From contig JAEKLB010000025.1 in assembly GCA_019510095.1 (NCBI GenBank), positions 1 through 44,355 of the forward strand: a stretch of DNA of 44,355 nucleotides, written 5' to 3'. Position numbers and translations under genes: made by a program. The stretch is from Acidobacteriota bacterium. GTDB taxonomy: Bacteria > Actinomycetota > Acidimicrobiia > Acidimicrobiales > CADCSY01. Shown here one piece after another: positions 1 through 6,939 of this stretch. The notes beneath the pieces are model-generated. The model was given only the letters and a program-made list of their open reading frames with translations. It searched no databases and was not told the DNA's origin. Position 1 is the first letter of the stretch. Each line of letters begins with the position of its first letter.

Positions 1-933
1 GGAGCCCGAATGCACGGCCACGCCGGCCTGGTCGAGGCCGAGGAGCACCGGTTCGGCCTCGACACCCTCGATGCCGAGGCACACCAGGTGGGGAAGACGC
101 CCATGGGGATCGGGGTCGCCCAGCAGCTGCACGCCAGGGCCGAGGTCGGCGGCCACCACCCGTTCGATGCGGGCGCGAGCTGCTCCCGCCTCAGCGTCGA
201 CGTCGATGGCGGCGCAGGCGGCTCCGAGCCCCACGATGGCCGGCACGTTCTCGTAGCCGGCCCGCCGAGCGCGCTCCTGGTCGCCCCCCACCAGCAGCGG
301 TCGCAGGCGCAGGCCCCGCCGGACCAGCAGGGCGCCGACCCCTGGTGGGCCGCCCAGCTTGTGGCCGGAGATGCTCATCAGGTCGGCGCCGAGGGCGTCG
401 AAGGCGATGGCGGTGTGGCCGGCGGCTGCCGCCGCGTCGACGTGCACGAGCACGCCCCGCTCCCGGCACGCCGCCACCACCTCGGCGACCGGCTGGAGGG
501 TCGCCACCTCGTGGTTGCCCCACTGGACATGGACGAGGGCCGTGCCGGGACGCAGCGCGGCGACGACTGCGTCGGCGCCGACCCGACCGCGCCGGTCGAC
601 GGCCACCTCGGTGACGTCGAAGCGGGCCGATGCCTCGCGCACGCTCGAGTGCTCGACGGCGGGAACCACCACGTGGCTGCCCCGCTCGGTGGCCATCCAC
701 GTGGCGGTGACGCACGACTCGGTGGCGCCGCTGGTGAAGACCACCTCGCGGGATCGAGCCCCGAGCAGCTGGGCCACCTGCTCCCGGGCCACCTCGATGG
801 CGACGCGGGCGGCATGGCCCTCGGTGTGCACCCGACCAGGGTCAGCGGCCGCGCCGAACCACGGGAGCATGGCCTCGAGCGCCTGGGGCCGGGTCGGCGA
901 TGTGGACGCGTGATCGAGATAGTGGCGGGTCAA
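1..933 (-). CDS. cysteine desulfurase (NifS/IscS family), 3' end cut by window edge
   Basis: PLP enzyme that removes sulfur from cysteine for Fe-S clusters or tRNA thiolation. The N-terminus HYLDHASTSPTRPQAL matches the family's YLDNAATTP opening. The PLP lysine is at about residue 192 in SISGHKLGGPPG and the cofactor-stacking His is in VEHSSV. The Gln usual after the PLP-binding Asp (VDAAQA) is Ala here (HVDAAAAAGH). Translation stops at the window edge at VAVHSGS, just before the loop expected to carry the catalytic Cys, so activity cannot be confirmed. The start is a TTG whose bases overlap the stop of the upstream regulator (TTGA), so the two are translationally coupled. Family is certain; the subtype (IscS, MnmA partner or other) is not. 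Confidence 0.93.
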   Translation of the reverse strand, partial: MTRHYLDHASTSPTRPQALEAMLPWFGAAADPGRVHTEGHAARVAIEVAREQVAQLLGARSREVVFTSGATESCVTATWMATERGSHVVVPAVEHSSVREASARFDVTEVAVDRRGRVGADAVVAALRPGTALVHVQWGNHEVATLQPVAEVVAACRERGVLVHVDAAAAAGHTAIAFDALGADLMSISGHKLGGPPGVGALLVRRGLRLRPLLVGGDQERARRAGYENVPAIVGLGAACAAIDVDAEAGAARARIERVVAADLGPGVQLLGDPDPHGRLPHLVCLGIEGVEAEPVLLGLDQAGVAVHSGS

Positions 934-1640
934 AGTGAGACCGGCACGGCGGTGATGCAGGTCGCATCACCCAACGCCCGGGACTGTGACGTCTCCGGGC
1001 AGGTGTCGCCGTAGAGCGCGGCAAGCATTCCCTTCACCATCCCCCGGTCGACCGCGCACACCACCGGAGACGTGACAGATCCGCCGAACGGGCAATGGTC
1101 GCTCACGATCCGACCGTTGTCGCCGAGCTCCTCGGCGTGGGCGGCGAAGCCGTGGGCCGTGAGGGCGTCGGCCACGGCGTGCAGGGCAGCCCGGAACGAG
1201 CGCTGCGTGTCGCCGTTGGGTGAGAGGTGGGCGGCCATGGCCCGGCCGTACTCGACGCCGACGTCCTCGGCCATGGCCTCGGCGATCTCGCGGGGCAACA
1301 GCTCGATGGCCCGCCCCAGCAGCGAGAGGACCAGGTCATCGCGGCCGATCGGCAGCTCGAAGGCGATCGTCTCCTCGCTCGCCGCGTAGCGCTTCGACGG
1401 CCGCCCGGCCGCACCGCCGCCCTGACCGCTGCGAACCTCGAGATACCCGCCGGCGGCCAACTTCTCGAGATGGTGGCGGGCCACGTTGGCGTGGAGCTCG
1501 AACCGTTGCGCCACCTCGGTGGCCGTCACGCCCTCGCTTCGTTCACGGGCGAACAGGTAGATCTGGCGGCGGCTCGGATCGCCGAACGCCGAGGTGACGG
1601 CGGCTACAGCCGCAGAGAACTCGTCGGGACTGAGTCCCAT
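930..1640 (-). CDS. SufR-like ArsR-type transcriptional regulator with C-terminal Cys motif
   Basis: About 236 aa. A winged helix-turn-helix lies near the N-terminus (GDPSRRQIYLFARE, then TEVAQRFELHANVARHHLEKL) followed by a wing (GGGAAGRPSKRYA). The C-terminal half has four Cys: C-x11-C-x18-C-x13-C in DHCPFG...VVCAVD...DTCPETS...ATCITAV. This layout resembles SufR, the [4Fe-4S]-sensing repressor of Fe-S assembly genes. It overlaps the cysteine desulfurase downstream and is divergent from an Mrp-type Fe-S ATPase, which supports that role. I chose the ATG at 1640 because TACACT sits 7 bases before it; an upstream ATG at 1664 would give 244 aa and would overlap the mrp start. Regulation by a bound cluster is inferred. 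Confidence 0.85.
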   Translation of the reverse strand: MGLSPDEFSAAVAAVTSAFGDPSRRQIYLFARERSEGVTATEVAQRFELHANVARHHLEKLAAGGYLEVRSGQGGGAAGRPSKRYAASEETIAFELPIGRDDLVLSLLGRAIELLPREIAEAMAEDVGVEYGRAMAAHLSPNGDTQRSFRAALHAVADALTAHGFAAHAEELGDNGRIVSDHCPFGGSVTSPVVCAVDRGMVKGMLAALYGDTCPETSQSRALGDATCITAVPVSL

Positions 1641-1646
1641 GGCTCG

Positions 1647-1653
1647 TAGTGTA
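1647..1653. promoter_or_regulatory. overlapping divergent -10 elements, sufR-like gene and mrp
   Basis: On the minus strand TACACT (1653-1648) lies 7 bases before the regulator ATG at 1640. On the plus strand TAGTGT (1647-1652) lies 10 bases before the mrp ATG at 1663. No Shine-Dalgarno sequence is visible for either gene. The two -10-like hexamers share five bases, so one bound repressor could silence both genes. Assignment is by pattern only. Confidence 0.5.
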
Positions 1654-1662
1654 CGTGCGGTC

Positions 1663-2748
1663 ATGTCGAGCCCCTCAGACATCGTCGGCGCGGTCGTCGA
1701 GCCCGTTTTGCACCGTTCCCTGGCCGAGTTGGGCCTGGTCGAGTCGGTCACGGTCGACGGCAGCGCGGCCGAGGTCACCGTGGCCCTGGTCGTCGACGAC
1801 CATCCGGCGGTCAGCGAGCTCGACGGCCGGATCGCCGAGGCCCTGTCGGCGGCGGGCATCCGGGAGGCGCGGGTGCGCCACACCGTGCTCGACGACGACC
1901 GCCGCACGGCGATCGTCGACCGGCTGCACGCCGGTGGCACCGTGCCGTTCAGCGATCCGGCGTCGAGCACCCGGGTGCTGCTGATCTCGTCGGGCAAGGG
2001 TGGCGTCTGGAAGTCGTCGGTGACCGTCAACCTCTCGCTGGCGCTGGCCCGCATGGGCAAGCGGGTGGCGGTGGTCGACGCCGACGTCTGGGGGTTCTCG
2101 ATCCCCGCCATGCTCGGGATCGACCACGGCCCGATCCTGATCGACCAGCGCATGATCATCCCGCCGGTGGCCTACGGCGTCACCTGCGCGTCGATCGGGT
2201 TCTTCGTGCGGGAGGACCAGCCGGTCGTGTGGCGGGGACCCATGCTGCACAAGGCGCTCGAGCAGTTCCTCACTGACTTCTACTGGGGCGACCCCGACTA
2301 CCTCGTCGTCGACATGCCCCCCGGCACCGGCGACATCGCCATCTCCCTGGCCGGCTTCCTCCCCACCGCCGAGGCGTATGTGGTCACCACGCCGCAGGCG
2401 GCGGCCCAGCGGGTCGCCCAACGGGCGGGCCTGATGTTCCAGACGCCCAACATCAAGATCCCCGTGCGGGCGGTCATCGAGAACATGAGCTGGTTCACCG
2501 GCGACGACGGCACGCGCTACGAGCTGTTCGGCGCTGGCGGTGGCGCGCTGCTGGCCGAGAAGCTCGACGTGCCCCTCATCGGGCAGGTGCCGCTGGTGAG
2601 CGAGCTGCGCGAGGGCGGCGACAGCGGCCGCCCCATCGTGGTGGCCAAGCCCGAGTCGGAAGCGGCGGCTGCCTTCGCTGGCATCGCCGAATGGGTCGAG
2701 ACCCATCGCCCCACCAAGCGTCGCAACGCCGCCCTTCGGGTCGGCTGA
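1663..2748 (+). CDS. Mrp/ApbC-type P-loop ATPase, Fe-S cluster carrier family, with altered Walker A
   Basis: 361 aa. Residues 1 to about 95 form a weak MIP18/DUF59-like domain, followed by the ParA/MinD-like ATPase. Family motifs visible are VVDADVWGFSIPAMLGI, MPPGTGDIAI and VIENMSWFTG. Two departures stand out. The P-loop reads GKGGVWKSS instead of GKGGVGKST, with Trp at residue 116 (codon tgg at 2008-2010, one base from ggg). The CxxC expected after ENMS, which bridges the cluster in dimeric Mrp, is absent (WFTGDDGTRYELFG). It is divergent from the SufR-like gene and ends 9 bases from a convergent hydrolase gene. The fold is certain. Whether it binds ATP or a cluster normally is doubtful on the sequence as given. 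Confidence 0.88.
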   Translation: MSSPSDIVGAVVEPVLHRSLAELGLVESVTVDGSAAEVTVALVVDDHPAVSELDGRIAEALSAAGIREARVRHTVLDDDRRTAIVDRLHAGGTVPFSDPASSTRVLLISSGKGGVWKSSVTVNLSLALARMGKRVAVVDADVWGFSIPAMLGIDHGPILIDQRMIIPPVAYGVTCASIGFFVREDQPVVWRGPMLHKALEQFLTDFYWGDPDYLVVDMPPGTGDIAISLAGFLPTAEAYVVTTPQAAAQRVAQRAGLMFQTPNIKIPVRAVIENMSWFTGDDGTRYELFGAGGGALLAEKLDVPLIGQVPLVSELREGGDSGRPIVVAKPESEAAAAFAGIAEWVETHRPTKRRNAALRVG

Positions 2749-2757
2749 AGCGGGCCT

Positions 2758-3699
2758 CTAGAAGACGAAGCGCTCGATGCTGTCGGCCAGCTCGATGGGC
2801 ATGTCGCCCTGGATGCTGTGGCCGGCGTCCTCGAACCGCTCGACGAGCCCGTCGGGTTGCAGCTCGCGGAACCGAGCCTCGTCCTCGGCGCGCAGCACTG
2901 AGTCATCGCGCATGCCGCGGGCCAGGAGGATCGGGACCTTGATGCCACGAAGGGTGTCGAGCAGCGCGTCGTAGGCGGGCCGATCGGGGGGAGGTGCATC
3001 TGGCGACTGTGCGTGGATGGCGCCGGCCCGCCAGCGCGAGTGGCGCCAGACCCAGCTGCCGTCTTCCTGTTGGACGGCGTTGTGCAGGATCCCGCGGCGC
3101 ATCGACGACTCGCTCCGCGTCGGGTTGAACTGCATCGTGCGGGCGAGGATCTCGTCGAAGCTCGGGAAGCTGGTGGGCCCGTTGACGAAGTCGACGATGT
3201 GCTGCGCGTTCTCGCGGTTGATCCCCGGCATCGAGTCGACGAGCACCGCCTTGCGCACGAGCTCCGGCGCCAGCCCGGCGAGAGCGATGGTGGTGATGCC
3301 ACCGAAGGACATGCCGACGACGGCCTTGGCGTTGGGCGCCAGCTTTCGCACGACGACCGCGACGTCCTCGGCGGCGCCGACGCGTTGGCGGTCGGCGAGC
3401 TGGCGCTCACCGGGGCCGTCGGAGTGGCCGTGCCCGGGGAGGTCGATGGCCACCAGCGGCCGGGGCCGCAGGGCGAGTGCGACGGTGTCCCAGGTGTGGG
3501 CGTTCTGGGAGCCGCCATGCAGCAGCACGAGCTCGGGCTCACCCTCGCCCCACACGAGGGCGCTGAGCCGGCGGCCGGGCTCGACCTCGACGAACTCCCG
3601 GCGGACAGCCGGCGAACCGTCGTAGGGCAGCCCGTACTCGGCCGCGTTCTCGTGGAACAGGCCGAACTCGTCGTAGTCGACCATCTGGGGCTTGCTCAT
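2758..3699 (-). CDS. alpha/beta hydrolase
   Basis: 313 aa. Oxyanion motif LLHGGSQNAHTW, strand-turn AIDLPGHGHSDG, nucleophile elbow GMSFGG with Ser131, a late acid candidate in RGMRDDSVL and the catalytic His in AGHSIQG near the C-terminus make a complete hydrolase. There is no signal peptide, so it is cytoplasmic. The ATG overlaps the stop of the DUF169 gene (ATGA), so it is the last gene of the nfuA-like / DUF169 / hydrolase unit. Substrate is unknown; esterases, C-C hydrolases and lactonases share these motifs. Confidence 0.88.
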   Translation of the reverse strand: MSKPQMVDYDEFGLFHENAAEYGLPYDGSPAVRREFVEVEPGRRLSALVWGEGEPELVLLHGGSQNAHTWDTVALALRPRPLVAIDLPGHGHSDGPGERQLADRQRVGAAEDVAVVVRKLAPNAKAVVGMSFGGITTIALAGLAPELVRKAVLVDSMPGINRENAQHIVDFVNGPTSFPSFDEILARTMQFNPTRSESSMRRGILHNAVQQEDGSWVWRHSRWRAGAIHAQSPDAPPPDRPAYDALLDTLRGIKVPILLARGMRDDSVLRAEDEARFRELQPDGLVERFEDAGHSIQGDMPIELADSIERFVF

Positions 3700-4341
3700 G
3701 CGAAGCGGCGGGCGTCCTCGGCGGCGTACTTGGCGACGATGGTGTCGGTGGCCGCGGTGCGCTCGAGGGCGTCGACCACCTCGGCGAGGCGCGAGGCGGG
3801 AATGGCGCAGGTGGCGTCGGTGGCCGGCATGCCGGTGCGGACTCGGGAGAGCGCACAGCCGACCGACGCCACGACGTCGCCATGCTCCTTGGCGGCCGCC
3901 ACGATGTGGCACTGGGGCTTGCCCTCGATGCGGACGCCCGGCAGCGCGTCCGACAGCACCATGAGGGCGCGTGCCGACAGGCGGGATCCCGGGAACCATG
4001 TCCATCGTCACCCAGCCGGACTCGAGGAGGGCGGCGACGTCGGAATGGGTGGCGGCCTCCTCGAGGCCGATGAAGCCGTGGGTCAGGCTGCCGACCGAGC
4101 AGTTGCCGTGGTCGGCGGCGACGGTCGAGAAGGTCCGGTCGACGGCCTTCATCCAGAAGACGCAGCCCGCCGGCACCCGGCCGGTGCGACCGTCGGGCAT
4201 CGGCGCCGGCATCGGCGCGTCATAGGCCGCAACGCCGGCCGGCACCTCGGCGGTGAAGGTGATGGCGATGGGCGGCGCCGTGGGATGGATCGACGCGTCG
4301 AGGCGGCCGGCCAGAGCGGCCCAGTCCTGGGTGATGGTCAC
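3696..4341 (-). pseudogene. DUF169 family protein, frameshifted
   Basis: Two reading frames together make one DUF169 (COG2043-type) protein. Frame one (GTG at 4341) reads MTITQDWAALAGRLD and contains GCVFWMKAVDRTF, HGNCSVGSLTHGF and MDMVPGIP. A second frame continues at about 3975 with SARALMVLSDALPGV through to DARRFA and a stop at 3696. The span is 646 bases, one more than a multiple of three, and removing one C at about 3980 restores continuity (VPGIP-LSAR). No slippery heptamer is visible at the joint, so programmed frameshifting is unlikely. A start-proximal AAGGA lies a few bases before the GTG. The family has no settled function. The break is either a real mutation or a sequencing or assembly error. 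Confidence 0.75.
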
Positions 4342-4377
4342 GCGGTTCCTTCTGTCGGGGGAGCGGGGGTGCCGCTG

Positions 4378-5043
4378 CTACTTCTTGGCGGCTTCGTAGT
4401 ACGGGTTGGTGCCCGACGCATGGTCGGTCACGTCGATCACCTTGACGATCTCGGGCACCGACTCGCGGATGGCGACCTCGATCCCCTGGCTGAGGGTCAC
4501 CGGCGCCATGCCGCAACCGGCGCAGCCGCCGCCGAGCCGCACGTACGCCGTGTCGTTCTCGACCGCCACGAGCGTCGCCTCGCCTCCGTGGGAGGCAATC
4601 GCCGGGTTGATCTGCAGCTCGAGCACCTTGGCCACGCGCTCGGCCACCGGGCCGGTGAGGTCGGGCAACGGCCCGCCGAACGACGGTGATGCCGGGGCCG
4701 CCGGCTGCGGCGGCTTGTTGGGGTTGAGGATGACGAGCCCGGGGTTGAGCAGGTCGCGGCTCATGTCGAGGCTGGCGCCCCGCAGCCGGTCGATGCTGCC
4801 GGCGGGGATGACGACCGCGATGTCGTCACTGTGCTGCACGGCGTCGTCGGCCGTCGCCTCTTCGACGGTGTCGAAGTAGAGGTCATAGGCGTAGTCGCCC
4901 CCGGCGGCACCGACCACCTCGACCCAGAGGGCGAGTTGGTCGCCGTTGGCCTCGCCGGAACGGATCTCGAGCACCCGCTTTCTCGCCCGGTCGGTGATGG
5001 TGAGGAGGGGCTGTGCCACCGGATCGCCTGAGGGATCGGTCAC
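4378..5043 (-). CDS. NfuA-type Fe-S biogenesis protein (HesB/IscA-like plus NifU C-terminal domain)
   Basis: 221 aa from a GTG start. The N-terminal 110 residues resemble a degenerate HesB/IscA domain (PLLTITDRARKRVLEIRSGE) without the three IscA cysteines. The C-terminal NifU domain has the cluster-binding CxxC at Cys174 and Cys177 (LGGGCAGCGMAPVTLSQGIE). This architecture is that of NfuA, a carrier delivering [4Fe-4S] clusters to apo-enzymes. It is divergent from the ATP-grasp gene with only 17 bases between starts; TATCAT lies 6 bases before the GTG, indicating a leaderless message. Its client proteins could include the radical SAM, biotin synthase and ferredoxin-like enzymes in this window, which is inference. 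Confidence 0.92.
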   Translation of the reverse strand: MTDPSGDPVAQPLLTITDRARKRVLEIRSGEANGDQLALWVEVVGAAGGDYAYDLYFDTVEEATADDAVQHSDDIAVVIPAGSIDRLRGASLDMSRDLLNPGLVILNPNKPPQPAAPASPSFGGPLPDLTGPVAERVAKVLELQINPAIASHGGEATLVAVENDTAYVRLGGGCAGCGMAPVTLSQGIEVAIRESVPEIVKVIDVTDHASGTNPYYEAAKK

Positions 5044-5048
5044 CCGGT

Positions 5049-5055
5049 CATGATA
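5049..5055. promoter_or_regulatory. overlapping divergent leaderless promoters, nfuA-like and ATP-grasp genes
   Basis: The minus-strand TATCAT (5055-5050) is 6 bases from the GTG at 5043. The plus-strand CATGAT (5049-5054) is 6 bases from the ATG at 5061. Neither gene has a ribosome-binding site. The two hexamers overlap almost completely within a 17-base intergenic gap. Confidence 0.55.
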
Positions 5056-5060
5056 CGGCC

Positions 5061-6242
5061 ATGCGCCGTGTCGTCCTCGTCCTGCCGACGACGACCTACC
5101 GGGCGGCCGACTTCGTCGCCGCTGCCGCCGCCCTGGGCGCCGAGGTGGTCGTGGCGTCCGAGGCGGCGCCGCCACTCGCCGTCTCCGTGGTGGTCGACCT
5201 CGACGATCCCGACGGCGCTGCCCAGGTGCTGGCTGATCTGGACGACCGGGGGCCGGTCGACGCCGTCGTGGCGGTCGACGACCGGGGCGCCGTCGTGGCC
5301 GCTGCCGCCTCGGCCCGGCTGGGCCTGCCCCACAACCCACCCGACGCGGTGAGCGCCACCCGGGACAAGGCCGAGATGCGGCGCCGGCTGGCCACTGGTG
5401 AGGTGCCGCAGCCGGCCTTCACGGTGGTGCCGGCCGGCGGCGACGTCGCCGAAGCGGCGGCGGTGATGGGGTTCCCGGTGGTGGTGAAGCCGACCGGGCT
5501 GTCGGGCAGCACCGGCGTCATCCGGGCCGACGATGCCGGCGGGGCCGCCGCCGCCGCCGACCGCATCGCGCCGCTGTGGGACGGCGAGCTCCTGGTGGAG
5601 CGGTTCGTCCCCGGGCCGGAGGTGGCGGTGGAGGGCCTGCTCCGCGACGGCGAGCTCGAGGTGCTGGCGGTCTTCGACAAGCCCGATCCGCTCGACGGCC
5701 CCTTCTTCGAGGAGACCATCTACGTCACGCCCTCCCGGCACCCGGCAGCGATGCTGGCGGACCTCGGGCGGGTGGTGGCCGCCGCGTGCGCGGCGGTCGG
5801 CTTGCGTGAGGGACCGGTGCACGGCGAGGCCCGCCTGTCGCCGGCCGGGCCGGTGGTGATCGAGGTGGCCGCCCGCTCGATCGGGGGGCTGTGCTCGCGG
5901 GCGCTCACCTTCGGCGCCGGCGTGTCGCTCGAGGAGGTGATCCTCCGCCACGCCCTCGGTCTCCCGAGCGCCGGGCTGCAACGCGAACACGGCGCGTCCG
6001 GGGTGATGATGCTGCCCATCCCCCGCAGCGGCGTGTTCGAGTCGGTCGGCAACCAGGACGCGGCCCGGGCCGTCCCCGGGGTCGCCGGTCTGGAGATCAC
6101 CATCGCACCGGGTCGAACCGTGCGGGCCCTCCCGGAAGGTGACCGCTACCTCGGCTTCCTCTTTGCCCGGGCCGGGTCCCCCGGCGAGGTGGAGGACATC
6201 CTCCGCCGGGCGTCCTCGCTGCTCGAGGTGACGATCAGCTGA
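5061..6242 (+). CDS. ATP-grasp domain protein, amino-acid ligase-like
   Basis: 393 aa. It has an N-terminal pre-ATP-grasp domain (VVLVLPTTTYRAADFV), a central lid with TRDKAEMRRRLA and PVVVKPTGLSGSTGV, the adenine-contact strand LLVERFVPGPEVAVEG and the metal-site segment VVIEVAARSIGGLCSRAL. The usual Asn of the ExN metal motif is Ala (IEVAAR). The family forms acyl-phosphate intermediates and joins carboxylates to amines; length and domain order fit L-amino-acid ligases better than purine or carbamoyl-phosphate enzymes. Its stop lies within an 8-base palindrome shared with the convergent methyltransferase gene. Substrate is unknown; a shared pathway with the neighbouring methyltransferase and radical SAM enzyme is possible but unproven. 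Confidence 0.85.
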   Translation: MRRVVLVLPTTTYRAADFVAAAAALGAEVVVASEAAPPLAVSVVVDLDDPDGAAQVLADLDDRGPVDAVVAVDDRGAVVAAAASARLGLPHNPPDAVSATRDKAEMRRRLATGEVPQPAFTVVPAGGDVAEAAAVMGFPVVVKPTGLSGSTGVIRADDAGGAAAAADRIAPLWDGELLVERFVPGPEVAVEGLLRDGELEVLAVFDKPDPLDGPFFEETIYVTPSRHPAAMLADLGRVVAAACAAVGLREGPVHGEARLSPAGPVVIEVAARSIGGLCSRALTFGAGVSLEEVILRHALGLPSAGLQREHGASGVMMLPIPRSGVFESVGNQDAARAVPGVAGLEITIAPGRTVRALPEGDRYLGFLFARAGSPGEVEDILRRASSLLEVTIS

Positions 6243-6855
6243 GCTCGAGGTCGAGCGGCAGGTAGGTCGCCAGCAGGTCGTGGTAGCGGTCGGCCAGGAC
6301 GGTCGAGGCGGGGTCGAGATTGGTGATCACGGCGAGGCCGGTGGGCGCGACGTCGATGACCTCGATGTCGAGATCGGGGCGGTGGTCCCGCAGGCACGGC
6401 AGCAGCTTCCAGACGTCGCCGCTCCACACCACCGTGGTGCGTTCCCGGCTGGAGGTCACCGCGTCGATCGGCACGCAGTCGTGGACGAGCACCGTGGCCC
6501 CCGGCGCCGCCCATCGCTCGACGTTGAGGAAGTCGAGCAGGGCCTGCTCGAAGAGGTGCAGCCCGTCGATGAAGGCAAGGTCGACGGCCACCGGCTCGTG
6601 ATTGGCGAAGAACTCGTCGCTGGTCGCCCCCACCAGCTCGGCCGCGACTGGCTGGGTCAACGAGCCCGGCAGGGCCGGGTCGACGCCGATCGCGCGCGTC
6701 CCGGGTCGTGCCAGCGCGAGCGAATGGCCCTCGTGCACCCCGATCTCCAGATACACGGCCGGCCGCAGCCGCTCGTGGAAGCCGTCGAGCACCGCGTAGT
6801 AGTCGAGCAACCCGATCCCCACCCCGCGATCCTGCCCCGCCGCCCCCAACCCCAT
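6235..6855 (-). CDS. class I SAM-dependent methyltransferase (Methyltransf_24-like)
   Basis: 206 aa from the ATG at 6855. The SAM-binding loop is VYLEIGVHEGHSLALA, the ribose-binding acidic residue is in AIGVDPALPG, and LAFIDGLHLFEQALLDF is the post-loop motif typical of the Methyltransf_24/cephalosporin-hydroxylase-like group. LVHDCVP follows. There are no membrane segments. The start codon directly abuts a 51-base hairpin (6856-6906) in the gap to the divergent radical SAM gene; an in-frame start at 6978 would read through that hairpin and is less likely. The acceptor substrate cannot be told from sequence. Confidence 0.82.
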   Translation of the reverse strand: MGLGAAGQDRGVGIGLLDYYAVLDGFHERLRPAVYLEIGVHEGHSLALARPGTRAIGVDPALPGSLTQPVAAELVGATSDEFFANHEPVAVDLAFIDGLHLFEQALLDFLNVERWAAPGATVLVHDCVPIDAVTSSRERTTVVWSGDVWKLLPCLRDHRPDLDIEVIDVAPTGLAVITNLDPASTVLADRYHDLLATYLPLDLELS

Positions 6856-6906
6856 CGAGTTCTGGGCACTTTCGCTCGCTGAGCGAGAGTTATTGCCCAG
6901 AACTCG
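6856..6906. repeat. 51-base nested inverted repeat between divergent genes
   Basis: Perfect 13-base arms CGAGTTCTGGGCA (6856-6868) and TGCCCAGAACTCG (6894-6906) enclose an inner hairpin CTCGC-TGA-GCGAG (6875-6887). It sits immediately upstream of the methyltransferase ATG and 33 bases before the radical SAM ATG. There is no T-tract and no gene ends here, so it is not an ordinary terminator. It could be an operator, an RNA structure in one leader, or a small dispersed repeat. Confidence 0.85.
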
Positions 6907-6924
6907 GGATGGTGGGGCGGCATC

Positions 6925-6930
6925 TAGCCT
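6925..6930 (+). promoter_or_regulatory. -10-like element of the radical SAM gene
   Basis: TAGCCT lies 9 bases before the ATG at 6940. With a start site about 7 bases downstream, the leader would be only a few bases long. No Shine-Dalgarno sequence is visible. Confidence 0.45.
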
Positions 6931-6939
6931 CGACCGCGC

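Noticed and set aside
10-1014. Long plus-strand open frame opposite the cysteine desulfurase
   Set aside because: It shows no recognisable domain, while the opposite strand encodes a clear NifS-type protein. Codon bias in high-GC DNA keeps antisense frames open.
3970-3990. Programmed ribosomal frameshift in DUF169
   Set aside because: No slippery heptamer, downstream pseudoknot or internal ribosome-site stimulator is visible at the joint.
3013-4689. 558-codon plus-strand open frame across hydrolase, DUF169 and nfuA-like genes
   Set aside because: It runs antisense to three recognisable protein families and has a low-complexity His/Gly/Asp/Arg-rich translation.
6856-6939. RiPP precursor peptide gene beside the radical SAM enzyme
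   Set aside because: The gap is 84 bases and holds a hairpin; the only ATG there (about 6909) runs into the radical SAM gene out of frame and gives no Cys- or Gly-rich leader-core peptide.
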